A stretch of DNA of 43,234 nucleotides from Novosphingobium chloroacetimidivorans (GTDB lineage: Bacteria > Pseudomonadota > Alphaproteobacteria > Sphingomonadales > Sphingomonadaceae): contig NZ_JACHLR010000024.1 of assembly GCF_014204535.1 (NCBI RefSeq), positions 1-43,234 on the forward strand, read 5' to 3'. Below, piece after piece: positions 15,541-25,100 of this stretch. Position 1 is the first letter of the stretch. Each line of letters starts with the position of its first letter. The position numbers and the translations under genes were made by a program. A model generated the notes under the pieces. It worked only from the letters and a program-made list of their open reading frames with translations, had not been told where the DNA came from and ran no database searches.

Positions 15541-16546
15541 GCTGCTCCTGGTCCTCTTCGCGATGGCGTCATTCTGGCTGACCGCGAGCGCGGCCTCGGC
15601 GCAAGTGCCGGCGCGCTGCACGGGCAAGTTCGTGAACCCGATCACGGACGTGTGCTGGGGGTGTCTGTTTCCTCTCTCGATCGGGGCGCTGAAGATCTGG
15701 CCCTCGGACCGAGCGGATACCGACAACCCGAACTTGCCAATCTGCTTTTGCGGTTCGCCGATACCTCGCGTGGGTGTCGCTGCGGGGTTCTGGGAGCCGG
15801 TCCGCCTGATCGATGTCACGACCAAGCCGTTCTGCTTCCCCAACCTTGGCGGCGTGAAGCTGTCGCCAGGCTTCCAGGTCGGCAACGGCTATGTGTCGTC
15901 CTCTTCTCAGATCGGGGGCAGGGCGCAGAACACCGCCAAGTACCACGTCCACTACTACGTCTACCCGCTGCTCTACTGGATGGAGATCCTCGCGGATTTC
16001 CTGTGCTTTGAGCAGGCCTCGTTCGACATCGCCTACATGACCGAGATCGACCCGCTCTGGCAGGAAGATGCGCTCACCACTATCATCAACCCCGAGGCGG
16101 TGATCTTCTCCCACCCGCTCGCGCAGGCGGCCTGCGCGGCCGATTGCGTCGCCTCGACCGCCAAGCTGCCGCTTGACGCCCTGTTCTGGTGCTCGGGCTG
16201 CAACGGCTCGATGTACCCGATGAACGGCAACGTCGGCGCCAATGTCGGCATGGAGCAGTCCACCCGGCTCGCGGCCGAGCGGATGATCTACAAGATGCAT
16301 CGACAGGGCCTGGCCTGGGGTACGATGGGCAGCAAGGGCCTGTGCAACAAGTACGTGATGCCCATCCTCAAGAAGCAGCAGTACCGGCTGCAGATGGTCA
16401 ATCCCTCGCCGATGGTGAGCGGCCGTGAAGCCTGCGCACCGATCGGCACCAGCACGATCCTGCCTCAGACTGGGCGTGTGTATCCGGTGATCGGCGAGGA
16501 CGTCGGCTACCTCCTTTGGCGCAAGCGCAACTGCTGCGTCCTCTAA
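15533..16546 (+). CDS. traU: TraU, periplasmic pilus assembly/DNA transfer protein
   Basis: It has 337 residues (F: 330) with a signal peptide ending TASAASA-QV. TraU hallmarks are present: CTGKFVNPITDVCW at the mature start, then CFCGSPIPRVG, an FWEPVRLIDVT segment, and a Cys-rich middle (ACAADCVASTAK, FWCSGCNGSMYP). At least a dozen Cys imply several disulfides, consistent with the DsbC-type enzyme encoded upstream. TraU is needed for DNA transfer and pilus assembly. Confidence 0.93.
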   Translation: MRKLLLVLFAMASFWLTASAASAQVPARCTGKFVNPITDVCWGCLFPLSIGALKIWPSDRADTDNPNLPICFCGSPIPRVGVAAGFWEPVRLIDVTTKPFCFPNLGGVKLSPGFQVGNGYVSSSSQIGGRAQNTAKYHVHYYVYPLLYWMEILADFLCFEQASFDIAYMTEIDPLWQEDALTTIINPEAVIFSHPLAQAACAADCVASTAKLPLDALFWCSGCNGSMYPMNGNVGANVGMEQSTRLAAERMIYKMHRQGLAWGTMGSKGLCNKYVMPILKKQQYRLQMVNPSPMVSGREACAPIGTSTILPQTGRVYPVIGEDVGYLLWRKRNCCVL

Positions 16547-16563
16547 CTGGCTGGAGATACCTT

Positions 16564-16683
16564 ATGACTTCAAAGACCACTTCAAGCCGTCTTTTCGCCG
16601 CCGGCATAGCGGTCGGTGCCGTCCTTGGTTGTATAATTCTGGCGTCGATCGCATTGCCCGTGATCTCGGCACTGGTTCGTTGA
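16564..16683 (+). CDS. Unknown 39-aa single-span membrane peptide
   Basis: ATG 16564 is preceded by GGAG at a proper distance (CTGGAGATACCTT). The product is a basic/polar head (MTSKTTSSRLFAAG) plus one hydrophobic span (VGAVLGCIILASIALPVI). It is too short for most gene callers but lies in the only gap between traU and the next gene. It could be a small accessory membrane protein. No family was recognised. Confidence 0.5.
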   Translation: MTSKTTSSRLFAAGIAVGAVLGCIILASIALPVISALVR

Positions 16684-16685
16684 TC

Positions 16686-16835
16686 ATGCCGGGCATCGGC
16701 ACCACTCGCTTGACCGAGACGATCTCCCTGGCGTTCCAGGCAGCAGGGATCTTGTTGGCGGTGCTCGGCATGCTCCTGAGCATGGCGGCCTTTCTGGTAC
16801 GAGTCTTCGGCTTGTTGCCGGCCGGAGAGGCTTGA
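16686..16835 (+). CDS. Unknown 49-aa membrane peptide
   Basis: It starts at ATG 16686, 2 nt after the previous stop, and ends overlapping the trbC start. The product is MPGIGTTRLTETISLAFQ followed by a long hydrophobic span (AGILLAVLGMLLSMAAFLV). The packed position between two small overlaps suggests translation. An earlier in-frame ATG at 16629 lies inside the preceding ORF and is less likely. Confidence 0.5.
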   Translation: MPGIGTTRLTETISLAFQAAGILLAVLGMLLSMAAFLVRVFGLLPAGEA

Positions 16836-17578
16836 TGGTGCGCAAGCATCTCTTGGCGATCGGCGGCGCGCTCGGGCTTGGTCTGGTGAGCGCGGGTCTG
16901 GCGCAGACCATCGAGGGTCTCGACCTAGGCGCCATTCAGAGCCGCGCGGTCGAGCAGGCGCGGGACGCTGAAGCGTTCCTCAGTGCCGTGTCCGATCGCG
17001 GCAAGGATGCACGCGACGAGGCTCGTCAGACGGTCGACGAGAGCCTGGCAGCGGTAAAGGCGATCGATCCGACCAAGCTTCCCAAGGTGGGGGAGGCCGG
17101 TGCGATCGACCTCGACGAGATGGTGAGCGGAGCACAAGGCTCGCTGGATAACCCGCGCTCCGCGCCACTGTTCATCGCTTTTGCCAGCCTCTCGATGCCG
17201 GAGGACTCGCTCAAGCAGATGATTGCGGATGTCCACAAGGCTGGGGGCGTGGTCGTTTTCCGAGGTCTGCCTGGCAACAACGGACGGATGTTTGCGGCCG
17301 CGATGCGCCGTGTCGTCTCGCAGGATGCGTCCGGCAACGTTGCGATCGATCCACGCCTCTTCCGTGCTTTCGATATCAAGGCTGTTCCGACTTACGTTGC
17401 GGTATCGACGGGCTTTACGCCGTGCGACGATTTCGCCTGCAAGTCACGGGTCCCGCCGTTCGATCGCGTGACCGGCAACGTCACTGTGCAGTATGCGCTC
17501 GAGAGTCTTGCGCAGGCGAAAGGGCCGGGTGCTCCGGTCGCCGGCGCCGCGCTCGCAAACCTAGTTCGGCATGATTGA
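16832..17578 (+). CDS. trbC: TrbC, thioredoxin-like pilus assembly protein
   Basis: It has 248 residues (F: 212). A signal peptide ends near AGLAQ. The C-terminal half is the TrbC_Ftype thioredoxin-like domain (PLFIAFASLSMPEDSLKQ, GGVVVFRGLPGNN, IDPRLFRAFDIKAVPTYV). No CxxC is present in the usual place, as in other TrbC proteins; two Cys lie near the end (TPCDDFACKS). TrbC partners TraW. An extra helical segment (about residues 30-75) accounts for the longer size. Confidence 0.9.
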   Translation: MMVRKHLLAIGGALGLGLVSAGLAQTIEGLDLGAIQSRAVEQARDAEAFLSAVSDRGKDARDEARQTVDESLAAVKAIDPTKLPKVGEAGAIDLDEMVSGAQGSLDNPRSAPLFIAFASLSMPEDSLKQMIADVHKAGGVVVFRGLPGNNGRMFAAAMRRVVSQDASGNVAIDPRLFRAFDIKAVPTYVAVSTGFTPCDDFACKSRVPPFDRVTGNVTVQYALESLAQAKGPGAPVAGAALANLVRHD

Positions 17579-19440
17579 TGATGGCCGGCCGTCTATCCTT
17601 GTCGGGCGTCATGGTCGCTCTTGCGTCGATGGCGCTTGGTTGCGCCACTCCTGCCGCCGCGCAGGACCGTGCCGCGGCTGAAGCGCAAGCCCGTGATCTT
17701 GCCAAGGACATTCAGGCGATCGGCAAGGGGATCGTCACCAGCAATGGCTCGCCAAACACCGTGCCGGGATACCAGGGCACGAATGTGTCCGGGAGCGAGC
17801 TCCTGGACGATCCCGATCACCTGAGCTCACAAGGGGCGACTGCCGCAGCCGGTAGCGACGCCTATGCGACGATCGTCGATCCAGGCCGGCCGGAGTTTGA
17901 CCCCACGACAATCGACATGTCGGCAGGGCAAGCCATCGAGACGAATCCTGATGCGTTTCTAGGCACGGGAACCCAGATTGGCGGGTCGCAGGGAAGCTGT
18001 GAGCCTCTTCCCCGGAGCGGGACCGAGGACTCGATCTATTACGAGACCTGCAACAAAGGCGACCAGATCATCAAGGTTCCGAAGGTCTGCACGTCGACGC
18101 TGACGGTCAGTTTCGATCGCGTTACGTCCTGGATCTACTACTCTGCTACGCAGGGCCCCTATGCATCGCGGGCGGTGCTTGAGCCTGCGATCGCGGACGG
18201 CACCTGCAAGAGCAAGGGCGCGTTCAACTACTGCACCGAGGTGAGCCAATACGGATATAGGCCCACGAGCGGCTGCAATCCCAACAACTTCTCGCCCGAA
18301 ATATTCGAATGCACGCGCGAGATCGGCGGCATGACCGCGGCCGATCCAAGCACCTTCAACGGTGTCGTCAAGGCAACCGGCCAGTTCTGGGCGTCGAAGT
18401 CCGAGACCGTCAGCCCGCCAATCATCACGCGCAACGACGCGGCGTGTCCCTTTGCAACCAGCGAGGCGTGTGTGTCCGATGATCCAGAGGTTTGCACTAG
18501 CAGTGATCCCGAAACACGCATTATCGACGGCGTATCGGTGACACAGCCTTGTTGGGCCTGGAGCCGTCCGTTCACCTGCCAGGAACGTCGACCGGGGCCC
18601 CCAAACGACTGCGCGGCTGTCCAGGCCAAGCCGGAATGCACGTTCGATCACGACGAATGCTTGAGCGCGGATCCCGATGGAACCTGCAGCGTGACCGACA
18701 AGGTCTATCGCTGCACGATACCTGGCGAGGAGGGTGAGCCCGATGGCGCCGCAATCTGCTCGGGCGATCTCTACTGCATCAATGGCGAGTGCACCCAGAT
18801 AGAGCGACAAGCCTCGACCGAATTCAAGGACGCGATGGTCGCGGTTCAGACGCTGGGCCAGGTGCGGGACGACTTCAACCCGGACGATCTCACGCTTTTC
18901 GGCGGGGAGAAGGCAGGTTGCCATAAGCCAGTGTTCGGCCTGGTCAACTGCTGCGCTGGGAAGACCTCGGGGCTGCTTACGACGGCAACCGGTGCCGCGG
19001 CGCTTGCGAGTGGTCCCGCGGCCATTGCAGCGCTCGCGACGCCTTTCCTGACGATGTTCCTGTGCTCGAGCGAGGAGAAGCTGCTCGACGTGAAGGATCG
19101 CATGGGTCTGTGCCACTACGTCGGGACGTACTGCTCGGACAAGATCCTTGGGGTCTGCACCTCCAAGCGCAAGAACTTCTGCTGCTACCAGAGCAAGCTC
19201 GCGCGCATCCTGCAGGAGCAGGGTCGCACCCAGATCGGCAAGTCCTGGGGTACCGCCAAGAACCCCATCTGCAAGGGATTCTCGATCGTGGAGTTCCAGA
19301 AGCTCGATCTCTCTCAAATGGATTTCACCGAAGTCTACGATGATTTCATGGATGCCGCTAAAGTACCCGATGAGGTCCAGGCGAGCATCGATATCCAGAA
19401 CAAGATCCAACAATACTACGAATTACATCAGGGGCCATGA
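17575..19440 (+). CDS. traN: TraN, Cys-rich mating-pair stabilisation protein
   Basis: It has 621 residues (F: 602). A signal peptide ends near PAAAQ. The body is very Cys-rich, with repeated short Cys-x patterns (CEPLPRSGTED, CTSTLTVSFDR, FECTREIGG, LVNCCAGKTSG, FCCYQSKLARILQEQGR). The IIKVPKVC and C-terminal QIGKSWGTAKNP segments are TraN-like. TraN is the outer-membrane receptor-contact protein for stable mating pairs. Many disulfides make it a likely client of the operon's DsbC and TraF. Confidence 0.92.
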   Translation: MMMAGRLSLSGVMVALASMALGCATPAAAQDRAAAEAQARDLAKDIQAIGKGIVTSNGSPNTVPGYQGTNVSGSELLDDPDHLSSQGATAAAGSDAYATIVDPGRPEFDPTTIDMSAGQAIETNPDAFLGTGTQIGGSQGSCEPLPRSGTEDSIYYETCNKGDQIIKVPKVCTSTLTVSFDRVTSWIYYSATQGPYASRAVLEPAIADGTCKSKGAFNYCTEVSQYGYRPTSGCNPNNFSPEIFECTREIGGMTAADPSTFNGVVKATGQFWASKSETVSPPIITRNDAACPFATSEACVSDDPEVCTSSDPETRIIDGVSVTQPCWAWSRPFTCQERRPGPPNDCAAVQAKPECTFDHDECLSADPDGTCSVTDKVYRCTIPGEEGEPDGAAICSGDLYCINGECTQIERQASTEFKDAMVAVQTLGQVRDDFNPDDLTLFGGEKAGCHKPVFGLVNCCAGKTSGLLTTATGAAALASGPAAIAALATPFLTMFLCSSEEKLLDVKDRMGLCHYVGTYCSDKILGVCTSKRKNFCCYQSKLARILQEQGRTQIGKSWGTAKNPICKGFSIVEFQKLDLSQMDFTEVYDDFMDAAKVPDEVQASIDIQNKIQQYYELHQGP

Positions 19441-19444
19441 CGAT

Positions 19445-19834
19445 ATGAGAGGGCAGGGTAGTGGTGTGTCGAAGTTTCCTAACGGCAGGGCAGTATCGGA
19501 CATGAGCGTCTTCGACCTCGCATTGGTGACTGCGATCACGCGTAGTCCCCCGCATCTGGGCGACGAGGGATTGGCGGCGTGCCTTGCCGACTGGTTCTTG
19601 CAGCCCGTCACCGTCCCCGAGATCCGCCTTGCCATGGATGGCCTTGTCGCCAGGGGCTGGCTCACTCCGAGCCCCAACCGCACCGTTCATGAGTGCATCC
19701 CGACGATGGAGTGCGTCGATCATGCCACCACGCTCTACGGCGGCTGCATCCGCATGCTCGATCGCGGGATGGGACTCTTGAACGTGAGACTGCTGAGCAA
19801 CCTTTTCGATCGATATCTCAAAGGAGACTCGTGA
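19445..19834 (+). CDS. Unknown 129-aa protein between traN and traF
   Basis: It starts at ATG 19445 (inner ATGs at 19502 and later are possible) and ends at the traF start. The product has no signal peptide or membrane span. The middle reads LAACLADWFLQPVTVPEIRLAMDGLVARGWLT, which looks like a helix-turn-helix plus wing start, but this is a visual impression only. A cytoplasmic protein inside a run of envelope genes is unusual. It may be regulatory. No family was recognised. Confidence 0.6.
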   Translation: MRGQGSGVSKFPNGRAVSDMSVFDLALVTAITRSPPHLGDEGLAACLADWFLQPVTVPEIRLAMDGLVARGWLTPSPNRTVHECIPTMECVDHATTLYGGCIRMLDRGMGLLNVRLLSNLFDRYLKGDS

Positions 19835-20658
19835 TGAAGAACGGCAAGTGGAAGCCCGTCGTCGCCGGGCTTGTCGTGATCTCCCAGCTGCTAGGTGTGA
19901 GTCTGCCTGCCGGCGCAGCGTCTGCGCAGGACGGTGTAGCCATGCCGCCGCCCGACGCGTTCTACTGCAAGGAGCGCAAGCTTGGCACCTGGTTCTACTG
20001 CGATGCGCCCAGGCCCGTTGTGGAGAAGGAGAACGCCGCAGCTGCCAGCGTGCCGGCGACGACGCGCCTGGCTGCAATCACCAAGCAGCTCGACGAGCTC
20101 AAGGCCAAGGCGATCCTGGAACCGACGCCCGACAATGTCGTCGCTTACGTGCGCTATCAGCGCGAACAGCTTGATCGTGCTTCCACATTCGCGGATGTCT
20201 GGGGCCGGTCGGTCTGGCAGAACCCGGAACTCGACTATACGCTCCAGCGCCCGGTCAACACGCTTGGTAAGCGTGCCTGGATGGACCAGCGCAAGTCTGA
20301 TCGCAACGCGGTCATGGAAGGGCTCTCGCAGCGCTACGGGCTGTTTTACTTCTTCTCGTCGAGCTGCGGGGCCTGCGAGGTGTTTTCACCGATCCTGAAG
20401 AGCCTGGCGGACCAATACTCGATGTCGGTCCTGCCGGTCTCCATGGATGGTGGCCCGAACTCGGCGTTTCCGAGCTTCGTCACCAACACTGGTCAGTATG
20501 AGCGCATGGGGCTGAACGGCGGCCAGGTGCCCGCGCTCGTGCTCTTCGACAGCGTCACCAAGCAGCCGATCCCGATCGGCTACGGCGTCATGTCGGCCGA
20601 CGAGGTCATGCAGCGCATCTTCGTCCTGACCAAGGTCGAACCCGGGAGTGACTACTGA
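19834..20658 (+). CDS. traF: TraF, thioredoxin-like conjugation protein with CGAC site
   Basis: It starts at ATG 19834 with AAGGAG upstream (GTG 19831 is in frame too). It has 274 residues (F: 247), with a signal peptide ending SAQ. The start of the mature protein (FYCKERKLGTWFYC) and the thioredoxin-type C-terminal domain fit TraF. Unlike F TraF, it keeps a CxxC active site, C178-G-A-C181, followed by the cis-Pro loop QVPALVLFD. It may therefore be an active oxidoreductase for TraN, TraU and TraH. Confidence 0.9.
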   Translation: MKNGKWKPVVAGLVVISQLLGVSLPAGAASAQDGVAMPPPDAFYCKERKLGTWFYCDAPRPVVEKENAAAASVPATTRLAAITKQLDELKAKAILEPTPDNVVAYVRYQREQLDRASTFADVWGRSVWQNPELDYTLQRPVNTLGKRAWMDQRKSDRNAVMEGLSQRYGLFYFFSSSCGACEVFSPILKSLADQYSMSVLPVSMDGGPNSAFPSFVTNTGQYERMGLNGGQVPALVLFDSVTKQPIPIGYGVMSADEVMQRIFVLTKVEPGSDY

Positions 20659-22106
20659 TGAGCAGAGATCGGCCCTGGACCCGGCTGCGGGTCTGGATCC
20701 GTGCTGCGATGCTCTCGCTTGCCGCGGGCAGCCTCGTCGTCTCGCCGATCGCCTCGGCAAGCGTCGGGTCCGAGATGCAGGACTTCTTCAGCGACGTCGG
20801 CGTTGCCGGCAACGTCACCGGTCCGGCGGCGTTCGAGGGACAGTCGGCCGGCTACTACACCGGGGGCTCGATCTACACCCGTGTGCCGCAAAAGAGCGTC
20901 AATCCGGTCAACCTGCAATTGCCGAGCGCGCGTGCGGGTTGTGGTGGCATCGACCTGTTCGCCGGCAGCTTCTCATTCATCAACACCGACGAGTTCGTCG
21001 CGATGCTGAAGGCGACTGCGAGCAATGCGCTCGGCTTCGCCTTCCAGCTTGCGATCTCGTCGATCTCGCCGGTGATCGCCACCAAGATCGCGGAGATGAG
21101 CCAGGCGGTCCAGCAGATGAACCAATGGCAGATGAACTCCTGCCAGATGGCGCAGCAGATGGTGGGTGGCCTGTGGCCCAAGAGCGACGCCACCGCTTCC
21201 TTCATCTGCCGCACGATCGGCAACGCACAGGGCAAATTCGCCGACATGGCACGCTCTAAGCAGGAGTGTGACAACGGCGGCAAGCGCAATCAGACGCTCG
21301 CTGGCAACAGCGATGACAAGGTCAAGGAAGCCAGCCCCAACAACTACACCTGGACGCTGCTCAAGCAGAGCTACCCCAGCATGGACGTGGAGATGCGCGA
21401 GTTCCTGATGACGCTGGTGGGGACAGTCATCTACAACCCAGCCACCAGCGGCGATGCTGGTCCTCAGTACACGTTCAAGGGCATCGCCGACGAGGGCGTC
21501 TTTTCCGCGATGCTCGACGGCACGGCCGCCCGCCCCGCCAAGATGCTCAAGTGCTCGGGCGATACCGACAAGTGCCTGAACGTAACGGAGGCGAGCCTCT
21601 CGATCTCCACCGCGCAGGCGCTGAAGCCGCAGGTGGAAACCATGATCCTCTCCATGATGGACAAGGTGAGGACTAACACCGCGCTCTCCAACAACGAGAT
21701 CGGCCTGCTGGGTGCGACCTCGCTACCGATCTACAAGATGGTGACGGTGAGCGCGGCCTCGCAGTTTGGCGGCCTGTCTCCCGGTGAGGTCAGCGATCTT
21801 TCCGAGTACGTGGCTGTCGACATGCTTCAGGTGATGCTCGCCAAGTTCCATTCCGAGATCCTGCAGGGCGGCGCTTCGTTTCAGGGTCCGGACGTCGAGA
21901 GCATGAAGTCGTGGCGGGAGCAGATCGAGTTCGCCTCCACCATGGTCGAGCGTCACCGCCTGCGCGTCTCCGATCGCGTCAAGACGAACCAGGCGATCCT
22001 TGAGAAAACGATCTTCCTGGAGAAGACGCTGCGCAACAGCCTGTCACCCCAGATGACGGGCGCTCTCAACTTCTCGCGCGCGACCAGCGCCCATGGCCTG
22101 AGGTAA
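20658..22106 (+). CDS. traH: TraH, pilus assembly protein
   Basis: It has 482 residues (F: 458). A signal sequence ends near ASAS-VGSE. The TraH pattern is visible: MQDFFSDVGVAGNVTGPAAF near the start, the YYTGGSIYTRVPQK segment, GCGGIDLFAGSFSFINTDEF, and a helical C-terminus (MVERHRLRVSDRVKTN, LEKTIFLEKTLRNSL). The start codon overlaps the traF stop by 1 nt. TraH acts with TraF, TraU, TraW and TrbC in pilus extension and retraction. Confidence 0.93.
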   Translation: MSRDRPWTRLRVWIRAAMLSLAAGSLVVSPIASASVGSEMQDFFSDVGVAGNVTGPAAFEGQSAGYYTGGSIYTRVPQKSVNPVNLQLPSARAGCGGIDLFAGSFSFINTDEFVAMLKATASNALGFAFQLAISSISPVIATKIAEMSQAVQQMNQWQMNSCQMAQQMVGGLWPKSDATASFICRTIGNAQGKFADMARSKQECDNGGKRNQTLAGNSDDKVKEASPNNYTWTLLKQSYPSMDVEMREFLMTLVGTVIYNPATSGDAGPQYTFKGIADEGVFSAMLDGTAARPAKMLKCSGDTDKCLNVTEASLSISTAQALKPQVETMILSMMDKVRTNTALSNNEIGLLGATSLPIYKMVTVSAASQFGGLSPGEVSDLSEYVAVDMLQVMLAKFHSEILQGGASFQGPDVESMKSWREQIEFASTMVERHRLRVSDRVKTNQAILEKTIFLEKTLRNSLSPQMTGALNFSRATSAHGLR

Positions 22107-22110
22107 GCTC

Positions 22111-25100
22111 ATGCTCGAAGTCTTCACGATCGGCGGCGGCGAGTACATCGTCAATGTCCTCAACGCGGTCGCGGCCTGGTGCGGGGGAGGGGGCTTTCGC
22201 TCCATGCTCCAGGTCGTGTTCGTGATGGGCTTGGCCTATGCGCTGCTGGTCGTGGCGTTCACGCTCGACTGGCGAGTGTGGTTCAAGTGGTTCATCTCCG
22301 CAAACATCATGTACATGTGCATGCTTGTGCCGACTACCAGCGTGAAGGTGACGGACCGGATCAACCCCGGCCTTGCTCCGGCCGTGGTAGACAACGTGCC
22401 GATCGGCCTCGCAGCCGTCGCCTCCTTCTCCAGCCAGGCAGGCGACTGGATGACACGAACGGCCGAGACCGTCTTCGTCATGCCGGCAGACCTCCAGCTG
22501 AGCACCAACGGGTTCATCTATGGATCGCGCCTCTACGATAAGACGCGGGAGTTTGGGTTTCGGGATCCGCGCCTCAGGACGAACCTCGAGGAGTACAACA
22601 AGCAGTGCGTGTTCTATGACATCCTGCTCGGCTTCAAGAGCCTCGACACCCTGGCGAATTCGACCGACATCCTGACCGATATGGGGCCAGGCTCGCCGGC
22701 TCGAGGCATGCGGTATGTCGAGCCGGATCTCTCGAGCCACATCCTGACTTGCCAGCAAGCCTATACCGAGTTGCGCAACGATGACATCCCGGCTGCCGTC
22801 AACTCCGACCTCACCAAGCTCGCCCCAGGCTTGTTCCCCGACCTCGCGCCGGCGGCGGCTCGAGCGAAGCTTGAAGCCGACATACCGGCTATCACCGCTG
22901 CCTTCCACGGCACAGGGCAAACGGCCGCCAACGTGTTCCAGCAGCGCTCGCTGGTGGATGCTTTCATGTCAGCGCGCGCCAACATGACCGAGGATGATGG
23001 CGACAGCTTCGCCGCGCTGCGGGCTGACCAGCAGGCGCGTAACACCTACGCCGGGATCGCCCAGCAGGCGATGACCTGGGTGCCGCTGCTCAACATCGTC
23101 TTGACCGTCGTTTTCTACGCGATGTTCCCGGTACTCTTTCCGCTGTTCCTCCTGCCCCAGACCGGCCCTGGGACGCTCAAGGGCTATTTCACGGGGTTCT
23201 TCTACCTATCCGCGTGGGGTCCACTCTACGTGGTGCTGCACATGTTTATTATGGGTCGCACGATGAGCTCGATGTCCGCCGTTGCGCCCGGTGGTCTTAC
23301 CATGGGCACGATGGAGGGGATTGATGCCGTCAACGGTGACACCGCGACGATCGCCGGCTTCATGCTCATGTCGGTGCCGTTCATCGCGGCCGGTATGGCG
23401 CGCGGTGCGATGGCTGTCGCTAGCAACGCGACCTCGATGCTGGCGCCAGCGCAAGGCGCTGCTGAGGCGGCCGCGGTCGAGCAGACGACTGGCAACTACG
23501 CGTACGGGAATCTCAGCTACCAGAACATGACCGCTAACACCCGGCAATCGGATCAATGGACAACGGCGCCGAACCTTAACTACGGCGCCGGCGGTTTCCA
23601 TCACCGCAACAATGAGGGCTCGATCGAGAACCAGTACGGCGACGCCTTTGGAAGCCACACGGTTTATGACACGACTGGTGCGATTTCCAAGCTGCCATGG
23701 TCCTATGAGGTCGGGCAGAGCGGTACGCGTGAGCTTCGCCAATCCGCTGCACAGCACTGGGAGGAGGCACGGGAGATCGGGCGTCGGCTTGAAGGCAGCA
23801 CGTCCCATTCTGAGCGGCGATTCTCGGGTACCGAAAACTCGCACGTCACTGCGCGTGGGAGTGACGCTCGAGCGGGTGACACAACAACGATCTCGAACCA
23901 AAGGTATAAGGGAACTCAGGGCTCCCACGCAGAAGTAGGAGAGACCTCTCAGTCTGTCACGGATCAGAAGAGGGTTGGCTCTGGCTCCGGCTCCACCGAC
24001 ACTAACACGTATGCGAGCCAATACGGCACTCATATGGGCTTAGGAACAGGTCGAACTGAACGGGGCGCCGATGGTGGCAATGCTATTAAAGACGGCGCTT
24101 CATCAGATCCAGCTTCTTCCCCGTCCAAGGGTGGAAAGGGAGGCAAATCCCTGATTGGACAGGCAGCCGGTTTGCTGGGTGTAGAAGCGGGAGGGAATGT
24201 TTCGTTCACCACTGGTCGACAGAGGGCATTTAATACCAACACCTTCAACGACGAAAGCACGACATCTGACGATGCTGTTCGATCTTCGCAGCGAAACAGC
24301 CAAGAGCAGAACAATGGGACGAGAGATCAGCGTGATGATAGCCGTTCCAACAGCACCGGCACGTTCGCATCTGACACCCGCAGTGATAGTTCGAGATCTG
24401 GACATGAGCTATCGCAAGAAGAGCGAGAGTCGCTAAGTCAATCCAAGGCGGAGCATGAGCGCCGCGCGCGCATGCTTGATGAGCTTGCCAGCTATTCTGA
24501 GAGCAACGGTTGGCGCTTGAATGAAAACGCAATACCACTCATCCAACCAATGTACGAGGAGATGGCTGCGAAGTCAGCTGTCAAGTTGCCGCACATTGCT
24601 AAGGTAAATCTTACACCTAGTGAGCGCGATAACAGAGATCATGCGATCACCGAGATCATCCAGCGGATCGAAGGCGATACCACGCGCGACTTCCGTCAGG
24701 ACCGTGGCGTTGGACAGCCGTTACCTGATGCGACTGCATCCATTCCAAATAAGATAGGAGGAGGTCTGGGTTCCCCCCAGAGTACCTTTCCCGAGGTAGG
24801 CAATACTGAAGGTTCCGCACGCGATGTTGCACGACAGCACGGTGTTACCGTCAAAAGCGACACCAATCTGAGTAACCTGAAGCGTGAAATGGTGGACGCA
24901 ATCCCCGTCGTAGCTGCCGTCGGCCGCGTACTGGGCGTTCCTAACGTGGTCGTAACGTCTGGAAACGATCGCCGCCATACGCACGGAAGTCAGCACTACA
25001 AAGATGCTGCGCTTGACTTCCGCGGGAACGAAATCTCTAGAGAGGTCGGCGAGAGGTGGGAGCGTGACGTACAAGCACGCTTGGGCCCGTCATATTGGGT

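Noticed and set aside
17575..17680. TraN as a lipoprotein (LGC near residue 22)
   Set aside because: The residues before Cys (MALGC) break the lipobox at position -2; cleavage after PAAAQ is more likely.
17959..19413. 484-residue minus-strand open frame opposite traN
   Set aside because: traN has a signal peptide and ordered Cys pattern; the opposite frame has none.
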